Shown in pieces: positions 7,398 to 16,365 of a DNA stretch of 64,000 nt (position 1 is the stretch's first letter; every line of letters starts with the position of its first letter). Position numbers and translations under genes: made by a program. The notes below the pieces were generated by a model that did no database searches, was not told the origin of the DNA, and saw only the letters and a list, made by a program, of their open reading frames with translations. This DNA comes from JAJFUE01 sp041687335 (GTDB lineage Bacteria; Sumerlaeota; Sumerlaeia; MVZB01): NCBI GenBank assembly GCA_041687335.1, contig JAWLCE010000006.1, positions 1 through 64,000 on the forward strand. The letters run 5' to 3'.

Positions 7398-10300
7398 GTG
7401 AGCTTCATCCGTCGCGCGATCGCGCTGCTCTCATCCTACGGCCTGGCTTGCCTGCTGCTCTCCGGGCTGTTTGTCCTGACGCTGTTGGGCACGCTCGAGC
7501 AGGGGACGATTGGCCTGCACGCCGCGCAGGAAAAATACTTCAGCTCACTAGTGGTCTGGGTCAAGCTGCCCGGGGGGCTGGCGCTGCCGGTCTTCCCCGG
7601 CGGCTACACCCTGATGACGCTGCTGAGCGTGAACATCCTGCTGGGCGGGATCCTGCGGCTGCGACGGACCCCCTCCAAGATCGGCCTGTTCATCGTCCAC
7701 ATCGGCATGCTGCTGTTCCTGGTCGGCGGGATGATCACCTACCATTTTGCTGACGAGGGGATGATGGCGCTGGAGCCGGGGCAGACCTCCAGCCGCTTCC
7801 AGAGCGCGGCGGAATGGGAACTGGCGATTATCGATACCAGCCGGCCCGACGCCAACATTGAATACATCATCCCGGAGCGGGCGTTTGCCGATGTGGGGGC
7901 GGTCGGCCGGCGTTTCCGGCAGGCCGCGATCCCGTTCGAGCTGGAGCTGGCCTCGTTCATGCCCAACGCGCTGCCGCGCTCGGCCGGCGGGGAAATCATG
8001 CTGCAGCCCTTGGCGACCGACCGGGAGCGGTCGCGCAACCTGGCCGGCGCGCAGGCGCGCGTGCGCACGTCCGACGGCCGGGAGCTGACCGCGCCGCTTT
8101 GGGCGGGCGCGCTCAAGCCGTGGGCCTTCGAGGCCGACGGCGGAAGCTGGGCGATCGAGCTGCGCCGCCGCCAATATGACCTTCCCTTCTCCATCACGCT
8201 GGAGCGCTTCATCCACGAATTCCACCCGGGCACGCAGATGGCGCGCACCTATGAGAGCGACGTCATCAAGACCGAGGCCGGCCGGCAGGAAGCGATCAAC
8301 ATCCGCATGAACGAGCCGCTGCGCCACCGCGGCTACACCTTCTTTCAATCGTCCTACTATCCGATCCCAGACAGCGACCAATTCGGTTCGGTGCTGGCCG
8401 TGGTGCGCAATCCCGCCGATGCGATGCCCTTGTGGGCGACGATCGTGGTGACGCTGGGGCTGCTGCTGCATTTCGGGCTCAAGCTGGCGCGCCATCTGAA
8501 GCGCGAGCGCGGACAGGGAGAAGCCGCCAAATCGTCCTCGGCCAAGCTATCCCGGGTGCATGCTTTGCTTTTGGGCCTGCTTTTGGGCGCGATCGAGGCC
8601 ACGCCGGCCAACGCATTCCCCGGGATGGGCGACCCGGCAACGGCCCCCGCGGCGATGCAGCCACCCGCCAGCTCGCCGGCTGTGCGCCGGGCGATCCTGA
8701 CCCCGGAGAACATCGAGCTGCTCGGCTCGCTGGCGATCCAGGACCAGGGGCGCATCAAGCCGCTCTCGACCTTCGCGCGCTTCAAGCTGGTCCAGCTCAG
8801 CGGGCGCGCGAGCCTGCGCAACGCCGAGGGCGAACGGGTGCCGGCGCTGCACTGGCTGGCGCAGCTGGTGCTGTTTCCCGAAAGCATGCTCGACGACAAG
8901 CTGTTCCTGATCGAGAATCCGCGCCTGATGCAGGCGCTGGGGCTGTCCGACGCCGAGCCGCGCGCGCGGTTCAGTTACCTGGAGCTGGTGATGGTCGAGC
9001 GCAAACTGGGCGAGCTGGCGCGGGCGGCCTTTCAGGTGGAGTCGGCCCAGCGCGACCTGACCCAGCGCCAGATTCTCAACCTTTATGAGAACTTCGTCGA
9101 ATTCGAGCGGCTGGCGACGGCGCTGGGTTCTGCCCGCGTGCGCGTCTATCCGCAGCCGGGCACTCCCTTGGGCGAGATGTTCAAGGTCGGCGAGGACACC
9201 GCGCCGGAAGGCGTGCCGTTTGCCGATTTCCTCAGCCGGATGCCCGAGGTGCTGGCGCTCGCGCTGGCGCACGATCGGGCGACGACCATCAGCGCGGCTG
9301 ATGACGCGACGACGGGCACGCGCCAGGTGCTCCAGATTATCTCGGAGCTGCAGCAGGTCGGCACGCGCAGCGACCGGCTGACGATCCTGCCCCCCTCCGA
9401 CCCGGCCCGCGAGGACTGGCTGGCGCCGGGCCTGCTGGTGGACCACGCCATCGGCAAGCGCGCCATCCCGGCCGCCGAGCTGGCGCTGACGGGGCGGCTG
9501 GACCGGCTCGTCCAGCGGCTCGAGCAGCCTGAGGCGTTCACGGCCGAACTGGCCGCGCTGCGCGACGAGCAGCACGCGGCGGCCCGCGCCCGCGGCGAGG
9601 GACGGAAGCTGGCCGCCGAACGGTTCTTTTACCGGGCCGATTTCTTTGGTCGCGCCCAACTGCTGTTCATCTTTGGTTTTCTGCTGATCGCCGTGAGCTG
9701 GCTGGCGCCGCGCCGCCGGCTGGCCTGGCGCGGCGGGGTCGGGCTGACGGTGCTGGCGACGGTGCTGCTGGTGACGGGAATCGCCGTGCGCAGTTGGCTG
9801 CGCGGCCGCCCGCCGATCACCAACCTCTATGAGACGACGCTCTTCGTGCCCGCGACGGCGATCGTGCTGGGGCTGGCGCTGGAATGGATCAACCGCCGCC
9901 GCGTCGCCGCCAGCCTGGCCGCGCTGCTTGGGGTGATCGGCCTGTTCATGGCCAACCAGTATGAGCTGAAGGATGGCGCCGACACGATGGGGAGCCTGGT
10001 GGCGGTGCTCAATTCAAACTTCTGGCTGGCCACGCACGTGACGACGATCACGATCGGTTATTCCTCGGGCCTGTTGGCGGCGGCCTTGGCACATATCTAC
10101 ATCACCGCCGGGCTGCTGCATCGCGGCGGGCCGGAGTTCCAGCGCTCGCTGGGGCGGATGATCTACGGCATCATTTGCTTCACGCTGATTTTCAGCCTGG
10201 TGGGCACGGTGCTGGGCGGGATCTGGGCCAACTATAGCTGGGGGCGCTTCTGGGGCTGGGATCCCAAGGAAAACGGGGCGCTGATGCTGGTCCTGTGGTG

Positions 10301-10553
10301 CCTGGTGCTTCTGCACGGCCGGATGGGCGGCTATCTGCGCGAGCTGGGGCTGGCGGTGGGTTCGGTGGCGATGGGCATGGTGGTGGCCTTCTCGTGGTGG
10401 GGGGTCAACCTGCTGGGGGTCGGACTGCACAGCTACGGCTTCACGAGCGGCGTGATGGGCTGGTTGGTGCTGTTCTGGGCCTCGCAGACCGCTGTGATGC
10501 TGCTGGGCGGCGCGCTGTGGTTCAACCAGCGCCCCTCGCGGTTGGTCAAGTGA
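7398..10553 (+). CDS. Cytochrome c maturation ResB-CcsA (CcsBA) fusion
   Basis: This 1,051-residue fusion contains both system II haem export and ligation proteins. The N-terminal part (about 1-370) is ResB-like: membrane helices near 5-26, 70-92 and 347-365 with a large periplasmic loop. A long polar linker follows (about 400-745), with a hydrophobic helix near 385-400 and the segment beginning ILTPENIELLG. The C-terminal part (about 750-1051) is CcsA with many helices and the haem-binding WWD motif GRFWGWDPKENGAL at about 949-962. Conserved histidines flank it (for example GLHSYGF). The start is a GTG at 7398 with an AGGGGGA site; the nearby ATG at 7391 is out of frame. Single-gene CcsBA fusions of this size are known in several phyla. 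Confidence 0.93.
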   Translation: MSFIRRAIALLSSYGLACLLLSGLFVLTLLGTLEQGTIGLHAAQEKYFSSLVVWVKLPGGLALPVFPGGYTLMTLLSVNILLGGILRLRRTPSKIGLFIVHIGMLLFLVGGMITYHFADEGMMALEPGQTSSRFQSAAEWELAIIDTSRPDANIEYIIPERAFADVGAVGRRFRQAAIPFELELASFMPNALPRSAGGEIMLQPLATDRERSRNLAGAQARVRTSDGRELTAPLWAGALKPWAFEADGGSWAIELRRRQYDLPFSITLERFIHEFHPGTQMARTYESDVIKTEAGRQEAINIRMNEPLRHRGYTFFQSSYYPIPDSDQFGSVLAVVRNPADAMPLWATIVVTLGLLLHFGLKLARHLKRERGQGEAAKSSSAKLSRVHALLLGLLLGAIEATPANAFPGMGDPATAPAAMQPPASSPAVRRAILTPENIELLGSLAIQDQGRIKPLSTFARFKLVQLSGRASLRNAEGERVPALHWLAQLVLFPESMLDDKLFLIENPRLMQALGLSDAEPRARFSYLELVMVERKLGELARAAFQVESAQRDLTQRQILNLYENFVEFERLATALGSARVRVYPQPGTPLGEMFKVGEDTAPEGVPFADFLSRMPEVLALALAHDRATTISAADDATTGTRQVLQIISELQQVGTRSDRLTILPPSDPAREDWLAPGLLVDHAIGKRAIPAAELALTGRLDRLVQRLEQPEAFTAELAALRDEQHAAARARGEGRKLAAERFFYRADFFGRAQLLFIFGFLLIAVSWLAPRRRLAWRGGVGLTVLATVLLVTGIAVRSWLRGRPPITNLYETTLFVPATAIVLGLALEWINRRRVAASLAALLGVIGLFMANQYELKDGADTMGSLVAVLNSNFWLATHVTTITIGYSSGLLAAALAHIYITAGLLHRGGPEFQRSLGRMIYGIICFTLIFSLVGTVLGGIWANYSWGRFWGWDPKENGALMLVLWCLVLLHGRMGGYLRELGLAVGSVAMGMVVAFSWWGVNLLGVGLHSYGFTSGVMGWLVLFWASQTAVMLLGGALWFNQRPSRLVK

Positions 10554-11159
10554 GGGGGATCGGGCGCACCACCCGCAAGCTCCGTCAGGATCGGCATGTG
10601 CCGTCGTGGGTCCCTCAACCGGGCCCGGGCTGGGGATATGTGTTTACGCCGGGAAAATGCTGCACATGCCGCTCCTAACGGAGCTTGCGGGGTGAAAAAA
10701 ATACGCCATTTCTACAAACATGTCGCTCCTAACGGAGCTATTTGGTCCCTAACGGGACGTGACTCCTCACGGTGCGTGGCTCCTGGCGGTTGCTTCTGAT
10801 CTGACTCCTGCGGCTCCGTAGGAGCCATTTAGCTCCGTAGGAGCCATTTAGCTCCGTAGGAGCCATTTAGCTCCGTTAGGAGCCATTTAGCTCCGTTAGG
10901 AGCGACCTGTTTGTAGCAAGGCCGCTCCCTGTCCCCAAGCTCCGTCAGGAGCGGCATGTGCCGCCGTGGGTCCATCAACCGGCCCGGGCAACCCGGGGGC
11001 CTCGCCTCGCGGGCGGTTCCAACTTTTTTTTCAATAAATATTTCTAAAGTCCGGCCGGGGCGCCGCCGATAGGTTCCATACGGGGGAGTCTAACCCCTCG
11101 ACCACCGCACACTCCGACGGCGCAGGATGCAAGGCCGCCAGGGCAAAGGAAGGGACCTG
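10554..11159. repeat. Intergenic palindromic repeat island
   Basis: This 600-base gap holds no convincing gene. Two 54-55-base near-identical direct repeats (10576-10630 and 10936-10989, three substitutions and one indel) bracket about 300 bases filled with copies of the palindrome GCTCCGTTAGGAGC in both orientations. Single copies lie at 10671-10685 and 10724-10738; a tandem run occupies 10813-10903. After 10990 there is unremarkable sequence with a run of T near 11024-11031. Confidence 0.9.
10813..10903. repeat. Tandem 19-20-base palindromic repeat, 4.7 copies
   Basis: The unit GCTCCGTAGGAGCCATTTA occurs at 10813, 10832 and 10851; a one-base-longer version (CCGTTAGG) occurs at 10870 and, incomplete, at 10890. 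The first 13-14 bases of each unit form a GCTCC/GGAGC hairpin and the remainder is a constant CATTTA spacer. Identical spacers rule out a CRISPR array. Confidence 0.95.
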
Positions 11160-11405
11160 ATGATCCCGACCATACCCTCCGCGCCGACTGCCGCGCGCCC
11201 GCCGGCGCGCGATGTGTCTCAGCGCTCCGCCAGCCATGACCCCACCGAACCCAAGCTGGAACCGGTCCAGCGCGTTGCGTCGGCGACCGAGCCGCGCGAT
11301 CGATCAAGGGAATACAGCACGATGCGCGAGCCCCCGCCCGAGCCGCCGGTCATCGTGCGGTCGTCGTCCGCGCGCGTCGGCACACTGCTTGACGTGGTGG
11401 CCTGA
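11160..11405 (+). CDS. Small hypothetical protein (81 aa)
   Basis: The ATG at 11160 is preceded by a strong ribosome site (GGAAGGGA, about 5 bases away), and the third codon positions are mostly G or C, like neighbouring genes. The 81-residue product is hydrophilic and probably disordered, rich in Pro, Arg, Ser and Glu, with a PPPEPPVIV stretch near the end. I recognise no family. A hairpin follows the stop by about 20 bases. The good start site is the main support; the frame may also be chance in GC-rich DNA. Confidence 0.45.
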   Translation: MIPTIPSAPTAARPPARDVSQRSASHDPTEPKLEPVQRVASATEPRDRSREYSTMREPPPEPPVIVRSSSARVGTLLDVVA

Positions 11406-11427
11406 ACAAAAACAGCCGCATTGCAAC

Positions 11428-11460
11428 ACCGCCGCCCTGATCAATGGCGGCGGTTCGTAT
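11428..11460 (+). terminator. Hairpin between convergent genes
   Basis: ACCGCCGCC and GGCGGCGGT form a perfect 9-base-pair stem around a 9-base loop, then TCGTATTT. It lies between the small plus-strand gene and the end of the minus-strand gene at 11489. The T-tract is weak, so termination is plausible and not certain. Confidence 0.45.
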
Positions 11461-11488
11461 TTCCTGCCGGTTGGATGCGGCTGCGGGT

Positions 11489-12061
11489 TCAGCGCGACAT
11501 CGGCGGGGGGAAGGGGATCAACTGGTCGGGCGGGATCAGGTTGGGCTCGTTGGAATAATCGTCGGGGCCGACCAGCGCGCCCTCCTCGAGCTCGAACTCG
11601 CCGCGGCCGGCGAAGGTAACGGCAATCAATTCATAGAGCGCGCCGGGGGTCCGTTGCTTGATGGACTGGATCGCCGTCTCAAACAGCTCCTGACTGATAA
11701 AGGCGACCTCGTAGCGGCGGCGACTGGGGTAGCGGAACAGGCGGCCGCTGGCGGCATCGGTAGCGGTGAACAGGCCCTGTTCGTTGCGGCCGACCCAGAT
11801 CTCCTGGACGGCCGAGGCCCCCCAACCATCGGGTGTCAGCCGCACATAGCCGACTTTCTTCAGCACCACGCGTTTGTTGGCGGCGTCGCGCTCGGTGCGC
11901 GCGGCAATCAGCACGCCCACGCCGTCGCCGAACTCGACCAGCGTCAACGAAGGGTCAGGAAAGGTGCGTTGGGCGGCGGCGCCGGCCGCGCTGTTCTCTT
12001 CGGCCGGATTCAGGTTCGGAGACTGGTTCATGGATGCCATCTTGCTGGATTGGCGGCGCAT
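11489..12061 (-). CDS. Hypothetical protein downstream of gspAB
   Basis: This protein of up to 190 residues has no signal peptide or membrane segment. It has a low-complexity N-terminus, a compact middle (about 35-170) with mixed strands and helices, and a Pro-rich end. ATG codons 7 and 10 codons further in could also be starts; none has a clear ribosome site. It begins 77 bases after gspB in the same direction, so it may belong to that operon. I do not recognise the family. The minus frame has normal residue composition, whereas the frame on the other strand is an Arg/Gly/Gln-rich shadow. Confidence 0.65.
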   Translation of the reverse strand: MRRQSSKMASMNQSPNLNPAEENSAAGAAAQRTFPDPSLTLVEFGDGVGVLIAARTERDAANKRVVLKKVGYVRLTPDGWGASAVQEIWVGRNEQGLFTATDAASGRLFRYPSRRRYEVAFISQELFETAIQSIKQRTPGALYELIAVTFAGRGEFELEEGALVGPDDYSNEPNLIPPDQLIPFPPPMSR

Positions 12062-12138
12062 GACAAACCGCGCCTGCTTGAACCAGCATCATATGTCATC
12101 AGGTCGCCGGCTGTCTCGCATTTTTAGCCGCCGGCGCG

Positions 12139-13077
12139 TCACATGCTCAGCGTCTGGCGGCGGCCGTTGCGCTCCACGATCAGGTGCTTGGGGTGGATTT
12201 CAATGACGCGGCCCAGGGGGGTGTCGTCGCCGGGCTCGACGATCTGCTCGCCAATCAGGGCCAGCGGACGATCCTTGGACCAGAAAATCCCCTCGAGCCG
12301 CTTCTCGGCCGGGGCCGGCGGCGGCGGGGTAGGGGCATCGCCACGGACGGAGGCGCGGCGGGCGCTGGAGGCCGAATCCTCGCGCGGCTCGAGCGACTCG
12401 CTCCACTCGGCCTCGTAGAGCACCTCGGGCAAATCGCCGCGGCCGGTGGCTGCCAGCGTCTGGACCGGCGGCAGCGGGGCTGCCAGCTCCAACTCGGGAT
12501 GGTAGACCGGCGGCGGCGGGGCCTGCGGCATCGGCGCGGGAGGCACAAGGGAGAGGTCGCCGACCATCATGATCGGCATGATCGCCTGCTCGGGCTGGTC
12601 AGGGGTAATCAATAGAGGATCCTCGGCCGGGCCAGCGGGTAATTGCGCGGGCTCCGCGGCGAGCACGGTGGCCGGCTCGGGCAGCGGCACGGCGGAGGCC
12701 GGTTGGACGGGATCGGGAAGCGCGGCCGGCGGCTGGACGGAAACCGGCGCCTCGAGATGGACCGGCGCGGGCGCGGGGGCCGAAAGCGCGGCGACCTCAC
12801 CCATCCGGGCCGGGCGCAGTCCGATCCCGGTGCCGACGGCCAGAGCCAGCCCGAAGAGCAGGCCCAGGCTGACCAGCGCCTGGCGATTGCGGCGCAGCAG
12901 TCCCGGCGGCACGGGCAGGGTATCGCCCAGTGGGTCGCTGGCGACCGAGCTCTGAAGTTTCTTGCCGGCCCGAATATAATCGGGATGGCGGTCATGGCGC
13001 GCGGGGACAAGCCGGATGCCCCCCACCGCCCCCTCGGGGTGGTGCTTGCGCATCGCTTCGATGATGCTGTGGTTCAT
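12139..13077 (-). CDS. gspB: GspB-like protein (type II secretion accessory)
   Basis: This 312-residue protein has a cytoplasmic N-terminus, one membrane helix (about 67-86), a long Pro/Ala-rich periplasmic linker (about 98-250) and a small C-terminal domain. The C-terminus matches the GspB/ExeB pattern: LEGIFWSKDRPLALIGEQ, a GD turn, then VIEIHPKHLIVERNGRRQTL. In Aeromonas, ExeB pairs with the ATPase ExeA to help insert the secretin in the outer membrane. The ATG follows the gspA stop directly (TAAATG), so the genes are translationally coupled. The rest of a type II system is not in the window. Confidence 0.82.
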   Translation of the reverse strand: MNHSIIEAMRKHHPEGAVGGIRLVPARHDRHPDYIRAGKKLQSSVASDPLGDTLPVPPGLLRRNRQALVSLGLLFGLALAVGTGIGLRPARMGEVAALSAPAPAPVHLEAPVSVQPPAALPDPVQPASAVPLPEPATVLAAEPAQLPAGPAEDPLLITPDQPEQAIMPIMMVGDLSLVPPAPMPQAPPPPVYHPELELAAPLPPVQTLAATGRGDLPEVLYEAEWSESLEPREDSASSARRASVRGDAPTPPPPAPAEKRLEGIFWSKDRPLALIGEQIVEPGDDTPLGRVIEIHPKHLIVERNGRRQTLSM

Positions 13078-14868
13078 TTAGTCCAGTGTCGGCCCTCGCA
13101 GGTTGAGCCGGGTGGATATCCAGGCCGCCGTGGGCGGATCGACCTGGCCGCTCGGCTCGAGCCCTACGCTGCGCTGCAGGCGCACCAGTGCCTCGCGCGT
13201 CATGGCGCCGAAGATGCCGTCGAGCTGGCCGGTATATTGGCCGTCGCTCGCCAGCACCTGCTGGAGTGTCTGGACCGGCTCGCCGTTGGCCCCGATGGCC
13301 AGCCCCGTCAAGCCGTGTTGATCCTGATAGACCACGATGGCCTCGCCGACCAGCGGCTCCAGTTGCGTGCGCCGCACGTTGCGCTTGCCGGCGATCGGAT
13401 CGATCAGCTCCAGATACTCCCCGCGCATCGACTCGATGACGCCGAAGGGACTCACTGCGCTGCCACCGGCCAGGCGCACCAGCACCGGCAGGTTCAGTCG
13501 CAGGGCTTCACTCAGCTTATCGGTCCGATGGGTGCGGAAGTTGACCTGTGCAATCGTGGCGGGCATGTCGATCTGGGCGACCTCGGCGGGGGCGGCCTCG
13601 CGCCAGGGCGCCAGGTCCACCGGCACGCCCCACAGCTCGAGCAGCGTCAGGTAGGCGGCGGCCTCGGCAAGCTCGGCCTGGTTAACGCGCAGCACGCCAT
13701 TGGGGTCGTGCTGCCAGTTGGCATAGGTCGCCGGGGTGGGGGTCGGCGCGGGCGTCGGGGTCGCCGGAGTCGGGGCAGGCGTGGGCGCGGCGGTCGGCTC
13801 GGGCGTGGCGGCTGGTGTGGCGGCGGGCGTGGGCGTGGGGGCAGGGGTCGACAAGGCCGCCACCTGGGCCGCGCTGACCTGCGGCGGGGCATCGGGCTGG
13901 CGGCCACGCTCGTAATAATCAAGCGCCCACAGCCCCAGCGCGACACCGGCGGCGACGGTCGCCACGCCGACGGCGGACTTGCCCAGCCGCACCAGCCAGC
14001 GGGGCACGCCCTCACGCGCAATCTCGGCAGCCGCCGCCGAACTGGCCTCGAAGCCGGGGGTCTGGCCGCGGATCTCGGCGATGGCCTGCTCGACCAGCTT
14101 GTCGCCGATGGTAAAGGTCCCCTGCACGTAGCCGATGAGCAGGCAGCGGTCGCAGATGACATTGATGCGGCGCGGGACGCCGCGCGAGTAGTGCGAGATC
14201 AGCTTGGCCGCCTGGTCGGTGAACTGCACCTGGACCTGCGGCTCGGCCACCGCCAGCCGGTGACGGATGTATTCGACAATCTCGGCGGTCTCGAGGGTGG
14301 TGATGTGATAGCGCACCGAGACGCGCTGGTTGAGCTGCTCCAGCTCGGGGAGGGCCAGCGTGCGGCGCAGCTCGGGCTGGCCGACCATCACGATCTGGAT
14401 CAGCTTGGCCGTCTCGGTCTCCAGGTTGCTGATCATGCGGATCTGCTCGAGGGTCTCGGGGCGCAGGTTCTGCGCCTCGTCCACGATCAGGACGACGTTG
14501 TGGCCCTGCGAGAACTCGGCGATGAGAAAATTGTTGAGCGTGTCGAGGAGCGTCTTCTTGCTGTCGCTCTCGGCGGCGAGGCCATAGCCCTCGTTGATCG
14601 TCTTGAGCAGTTCCAGGTCGTTGAGGTAGGAGTTGAGCACCACGCAGACGCGCACCTGCTCGGGGTCGAGTTGGTTGAGCAGCGCCCGGCAGAGGGTGGT
14701 CTTGCCGCAGCCGATCTCGCCGGTCAGGCAGATGAAGCCCTTGCGTTCCTGGACCCCGAAAAGCAGCGCCGCGAGCGCCTCCTGGTGACGGTGGCTCAAA
14801 AAGAGGAACTTGGAATCGGGGGTCAGATTGAAGGGGGCTTCCTTGAAGCCGTAGAACTGAAGATACAT
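13078..14868 (-). CDS. gspA: GspA/ExeA-like ATPase with peptidoglycan-binding domain
   Basis: This 596-residue protein opens with the ExeA signature YGFKEAPFNLTPD. The cytoplasmic AAA ATPase has Walker A GEIGCGKT (50-57) and Walker B VVLIVDEAQ (125-133). A membrane helix follows (about 290-312), then a Pro/Ala/Thr repeat linker (about 325-380), a middle domain with C39-peptidase-like features and a C-terminal PG_binding_1 domain (about 527-590, DGIFGAMTREALVRLQ). ExeA multimerises on peptidoglycan to make room for the secretin. It is directly coupled to gspB. Overall length and domain order match ExeA (about 550). Confidence 0.9.
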   Translation of the reverse strand: MYLQFYGFKEAPFNLTPDSKFLFLSHRHQEALAALLFGVQERKGFICLTGEIGCGKTTLCRALLNQLDPEQVRVCVVLNSYLNDLELLKTINEGYGLAAESDSKKTLLDTLNNFLIAEFSQGHNVVLIVDEAQNLRPETLEQIRMISNLETETAKLIQIVMVGQPELRRTLALPELEQLNQRVSVRYHITTLETAEIVEYIRHRLAVAEPQVQVQFTDQAAKLISHYSRGVPRRINVICDRCLLIGYVQGTFTIGDKLVEQAIAEIRGQTPGFEASSAAAAEIAREGVPRWLVRLGKSAVGVATVAAGVALGLWALDYYERGRQPDAPPQVSAAQVAALSTPAPTPTPAATPAATPEPTAAPTPAPTPATPTPAPTPTPATYANWQHDPNGVLRVNQAELAEAAAYLTLLELWGVPVDLAPWREAAPAEVAQIDMPATIAQVNFRTHRTDKLSEALRLNLPVLVRLAGGSAVSPFGVIESMRGEYLELIDPIAGKRNVRRTQLEPLVGEAIVVYQDQHGLTGLAIGANGEPVQTLQQVLASDGQYTGQLDGIFGAMTREALVRLQRSVGLEPSGQVDPPTAAWISTRLNLRGPTLD

Positions 14869-15281
14869 GTGCGCGCAATGCCTCCCGCACGAGCGGCGGC
14901 CCGTGCCTTGGAATCAAATTCTCTAGAATCATGCGTCCGCCGCCCGGCGCAATGCAAGCTTGAACCACCCGCAAGGGGCCGGCGCCTCGATCCTTCAAAA
15001 ATTTGTGCGTTCACGAAACACACGAAATGAGGAGCACGAATCGACACGAAAAAGAAACGGCCGGCTTGAAGTGGAACATGCAAGTTGACTGGGTACGATG
15101 TCACCATCGAAGCATCAAGTGCAGCCGGGGGCTGGGGTCATTTTCGTGATCTCTTTCGTGCCTTTCGTGAACATCTCGATCAAGCTGAAGAATCAAGGGG
15201 GGCGGCGCGCAGCCTGACGGCCACAACCAAATCAAATTGAACCACGGGAGGGGAGACTCAGCGTCGGCTCGAAGAGCCGAG
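14869..15281. repeat. Intergenic region with interspersed repeat remnants
   Basis: There is no gene in these 413 bases. Segments rich in CACGAAA (15011-15056) and its reverse complement TTTCGTG (15140-15172) face each other as a loose inverted repeat. At 15223-15249 a stretch AACCAAATCAAATTGAACC matches one at 44572-44590 with a single difference. Similar TTTCGTG text recurs at 61744-61757. The promoter for gspAB should lie near 14870-14960, but I see no convincing -35/-10 pair. Confidence 0.7.
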
Positions 15282-15287
15282 CTACCC
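15262..15287. repeat. Palindromic repeat family I, type B (degenerate)
   Basis: The stem TCGGCTC/GAGCCGA with loop GAA is followed by a decayed flank (GCTACCC instead of CCTACCC). It overlaps the last codons of the antiporter gene (stop at 15282). It belongs to the family also seen at 30.7, 42.7, 42.95, 44.76, 57.34 and 57.53 kb. Confidence 0.8.
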
Positions 15288-16361
15288 TTTCCGGCTCCTT
15301 GCCATCATGGCCTGCCAGATCGAGGCGCCGATGCCGAGCGCCGTCAGCGGCAGCACCAGCCAGAGCATGCCGGCGTCGAAGACGTGGCGGGCGGGATGGC
15401 CGGTCAGGTGCAGGATCATGTAGAGCAGGTAGCTGAGGTAGAAGAGCAGGAACACGGCGCCCTCGGCGCGCGCGATCCGGCCGCCGGTCCAGAAGACCGG
15501 CAGGCAGACCAGCGCGACGGCGATCATCACCGGCAGATCAAAGCGCAGCGCGGCGGGCGCGACGGCCATCCCGGCCGGCGCCACCAGCGCCGCCGCCCCC
15601 AGCACCGCAAGAATATTGAAGATGTTGCTGCCGACGACATTGCCGACGGCGATATCGCGCTCGCCGCGCACGCTGGCGACGATCGAGGTGGTCAGCTCGG
15701 GCAGCGAGGTGCCGGCGGCAACGATGGTCAGGCCGATGACCAGTTCGGACCACTCCAGCAAGCGGGCGAGGGCGGTCGCCCCGGCCACCAGCGCGCTCGA
15801 GCCGCCCACCAGCAGGCCCAGGCCCAGCCCCACCAGCGCCAGATCCACCAGCATCCGGGCATGGCGGCCGGGGGCGTTGCCGAATTCTCGTTGATACTCC
15901 TCGCGCACGGTCGCGCTCTCGCGGCGGCTCGTAATCACGCCCCAGCCGGTGTAGGCGAGGATGCCGGCAAAGAGCAGGGCGCCCTCGGCCCGGCTGAGCG
16001 AGCCGTCGGCCGCCAGCCACCACAGCAGGAGCGAGATGCCGATCATCAGCGGCACGTCGAAGCGGACGAGCTGCTGGGTCACCGCCAGCGGGATCAGCAG
16101 CGCCGACAGCCCCAAAATCACCAGGACATTGAAGATGTTGCTGCCGACGACGTTTCCCAGCGCCAGCTCGGCCTCGCCGGCCCAGGCCGACTGCACGCTG
16201 ACCGCCAGCTCCGGGGCGCTCGTGCCGAAGGCCACCACCGTCAGGCCGACCACCAGCGGCGAAATTCCGAGCCCCAACGCCAGGCGTGAGGCCCCGCGCA
16301 CGAGCGCCTCAGCCCCCGCCACCAACAGCAGCAGTCCGCCGATCATCTGCAGGGCGATCAT
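15282..16361 (-). CDS. Na+/Ca2+ exchanger-like antiporter (CaCA family, YrbG type)
   Basis: This 359-residue inner-membrane protein has about ten hydrophobic helices and two inverted alpha repeats. The first reads GTSAPELAVSV with GNVVGSNIFNVLVILG. The second reads GTSLPELTTSIVAS with GNVVGSNIFNILAVLG. These acidic, Asn/Ser-rich motifs bind the transported cation, probably calcium exchanged for sodium or protons. It is the last gene of a tight five-gene unit, 4 bases after the rnhB stop. Substrate and coupling ion cannot be read from the sequence alone. Confidence 0.9.
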   Translation of the reverse strand: MIALQMIGGLLLLVAGAEALVRGASRLALGLGISPLVVGLTVVAFGTSAPELAVSVQSAWAGEAELALGNVVGSNIFNVLVILGLSALLIPLAVTQQLVRFDVPLMIGISLLLWWLAADGSLSRAEGALLFAGILAYTGWGVITSRRESATVREEYQREFGNAPGRHARMLVDLALVGLGLGLLVGGSSALVAGATALARLLEWSELVIGLTIVAAGTSLPELTTSIVASVRGERDIAVGNVVGSNIFNILAVLGAAALVAPAGMAVAPAALRFDLPVMIAVALVCLPVFWTGGRIARAEGAVFLLFYLSYLLYMILHLTGHPARHVFDAGMLWLVLPLTALGIGASIWQAMMARSRKG

Positions 16362-16365
16362 GTTT

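Noticed and set aside
10813..10903. Possible CRISPR array
   Set aside because: The spacers are identical (CATTTA) and only 5-6 bases long, and no cas genes are present; it is a simple palindromic tandem repeat.
12643..15030. Plus-strand open frame of 795 codons opposite gspA/gspB
   Set aside because: Composition is dominated by Arg, Gly, Gln, Asp and His with no domain. The minus strand encodes a complete ExeA-like ATPase, so this is a GC-rich shadow.
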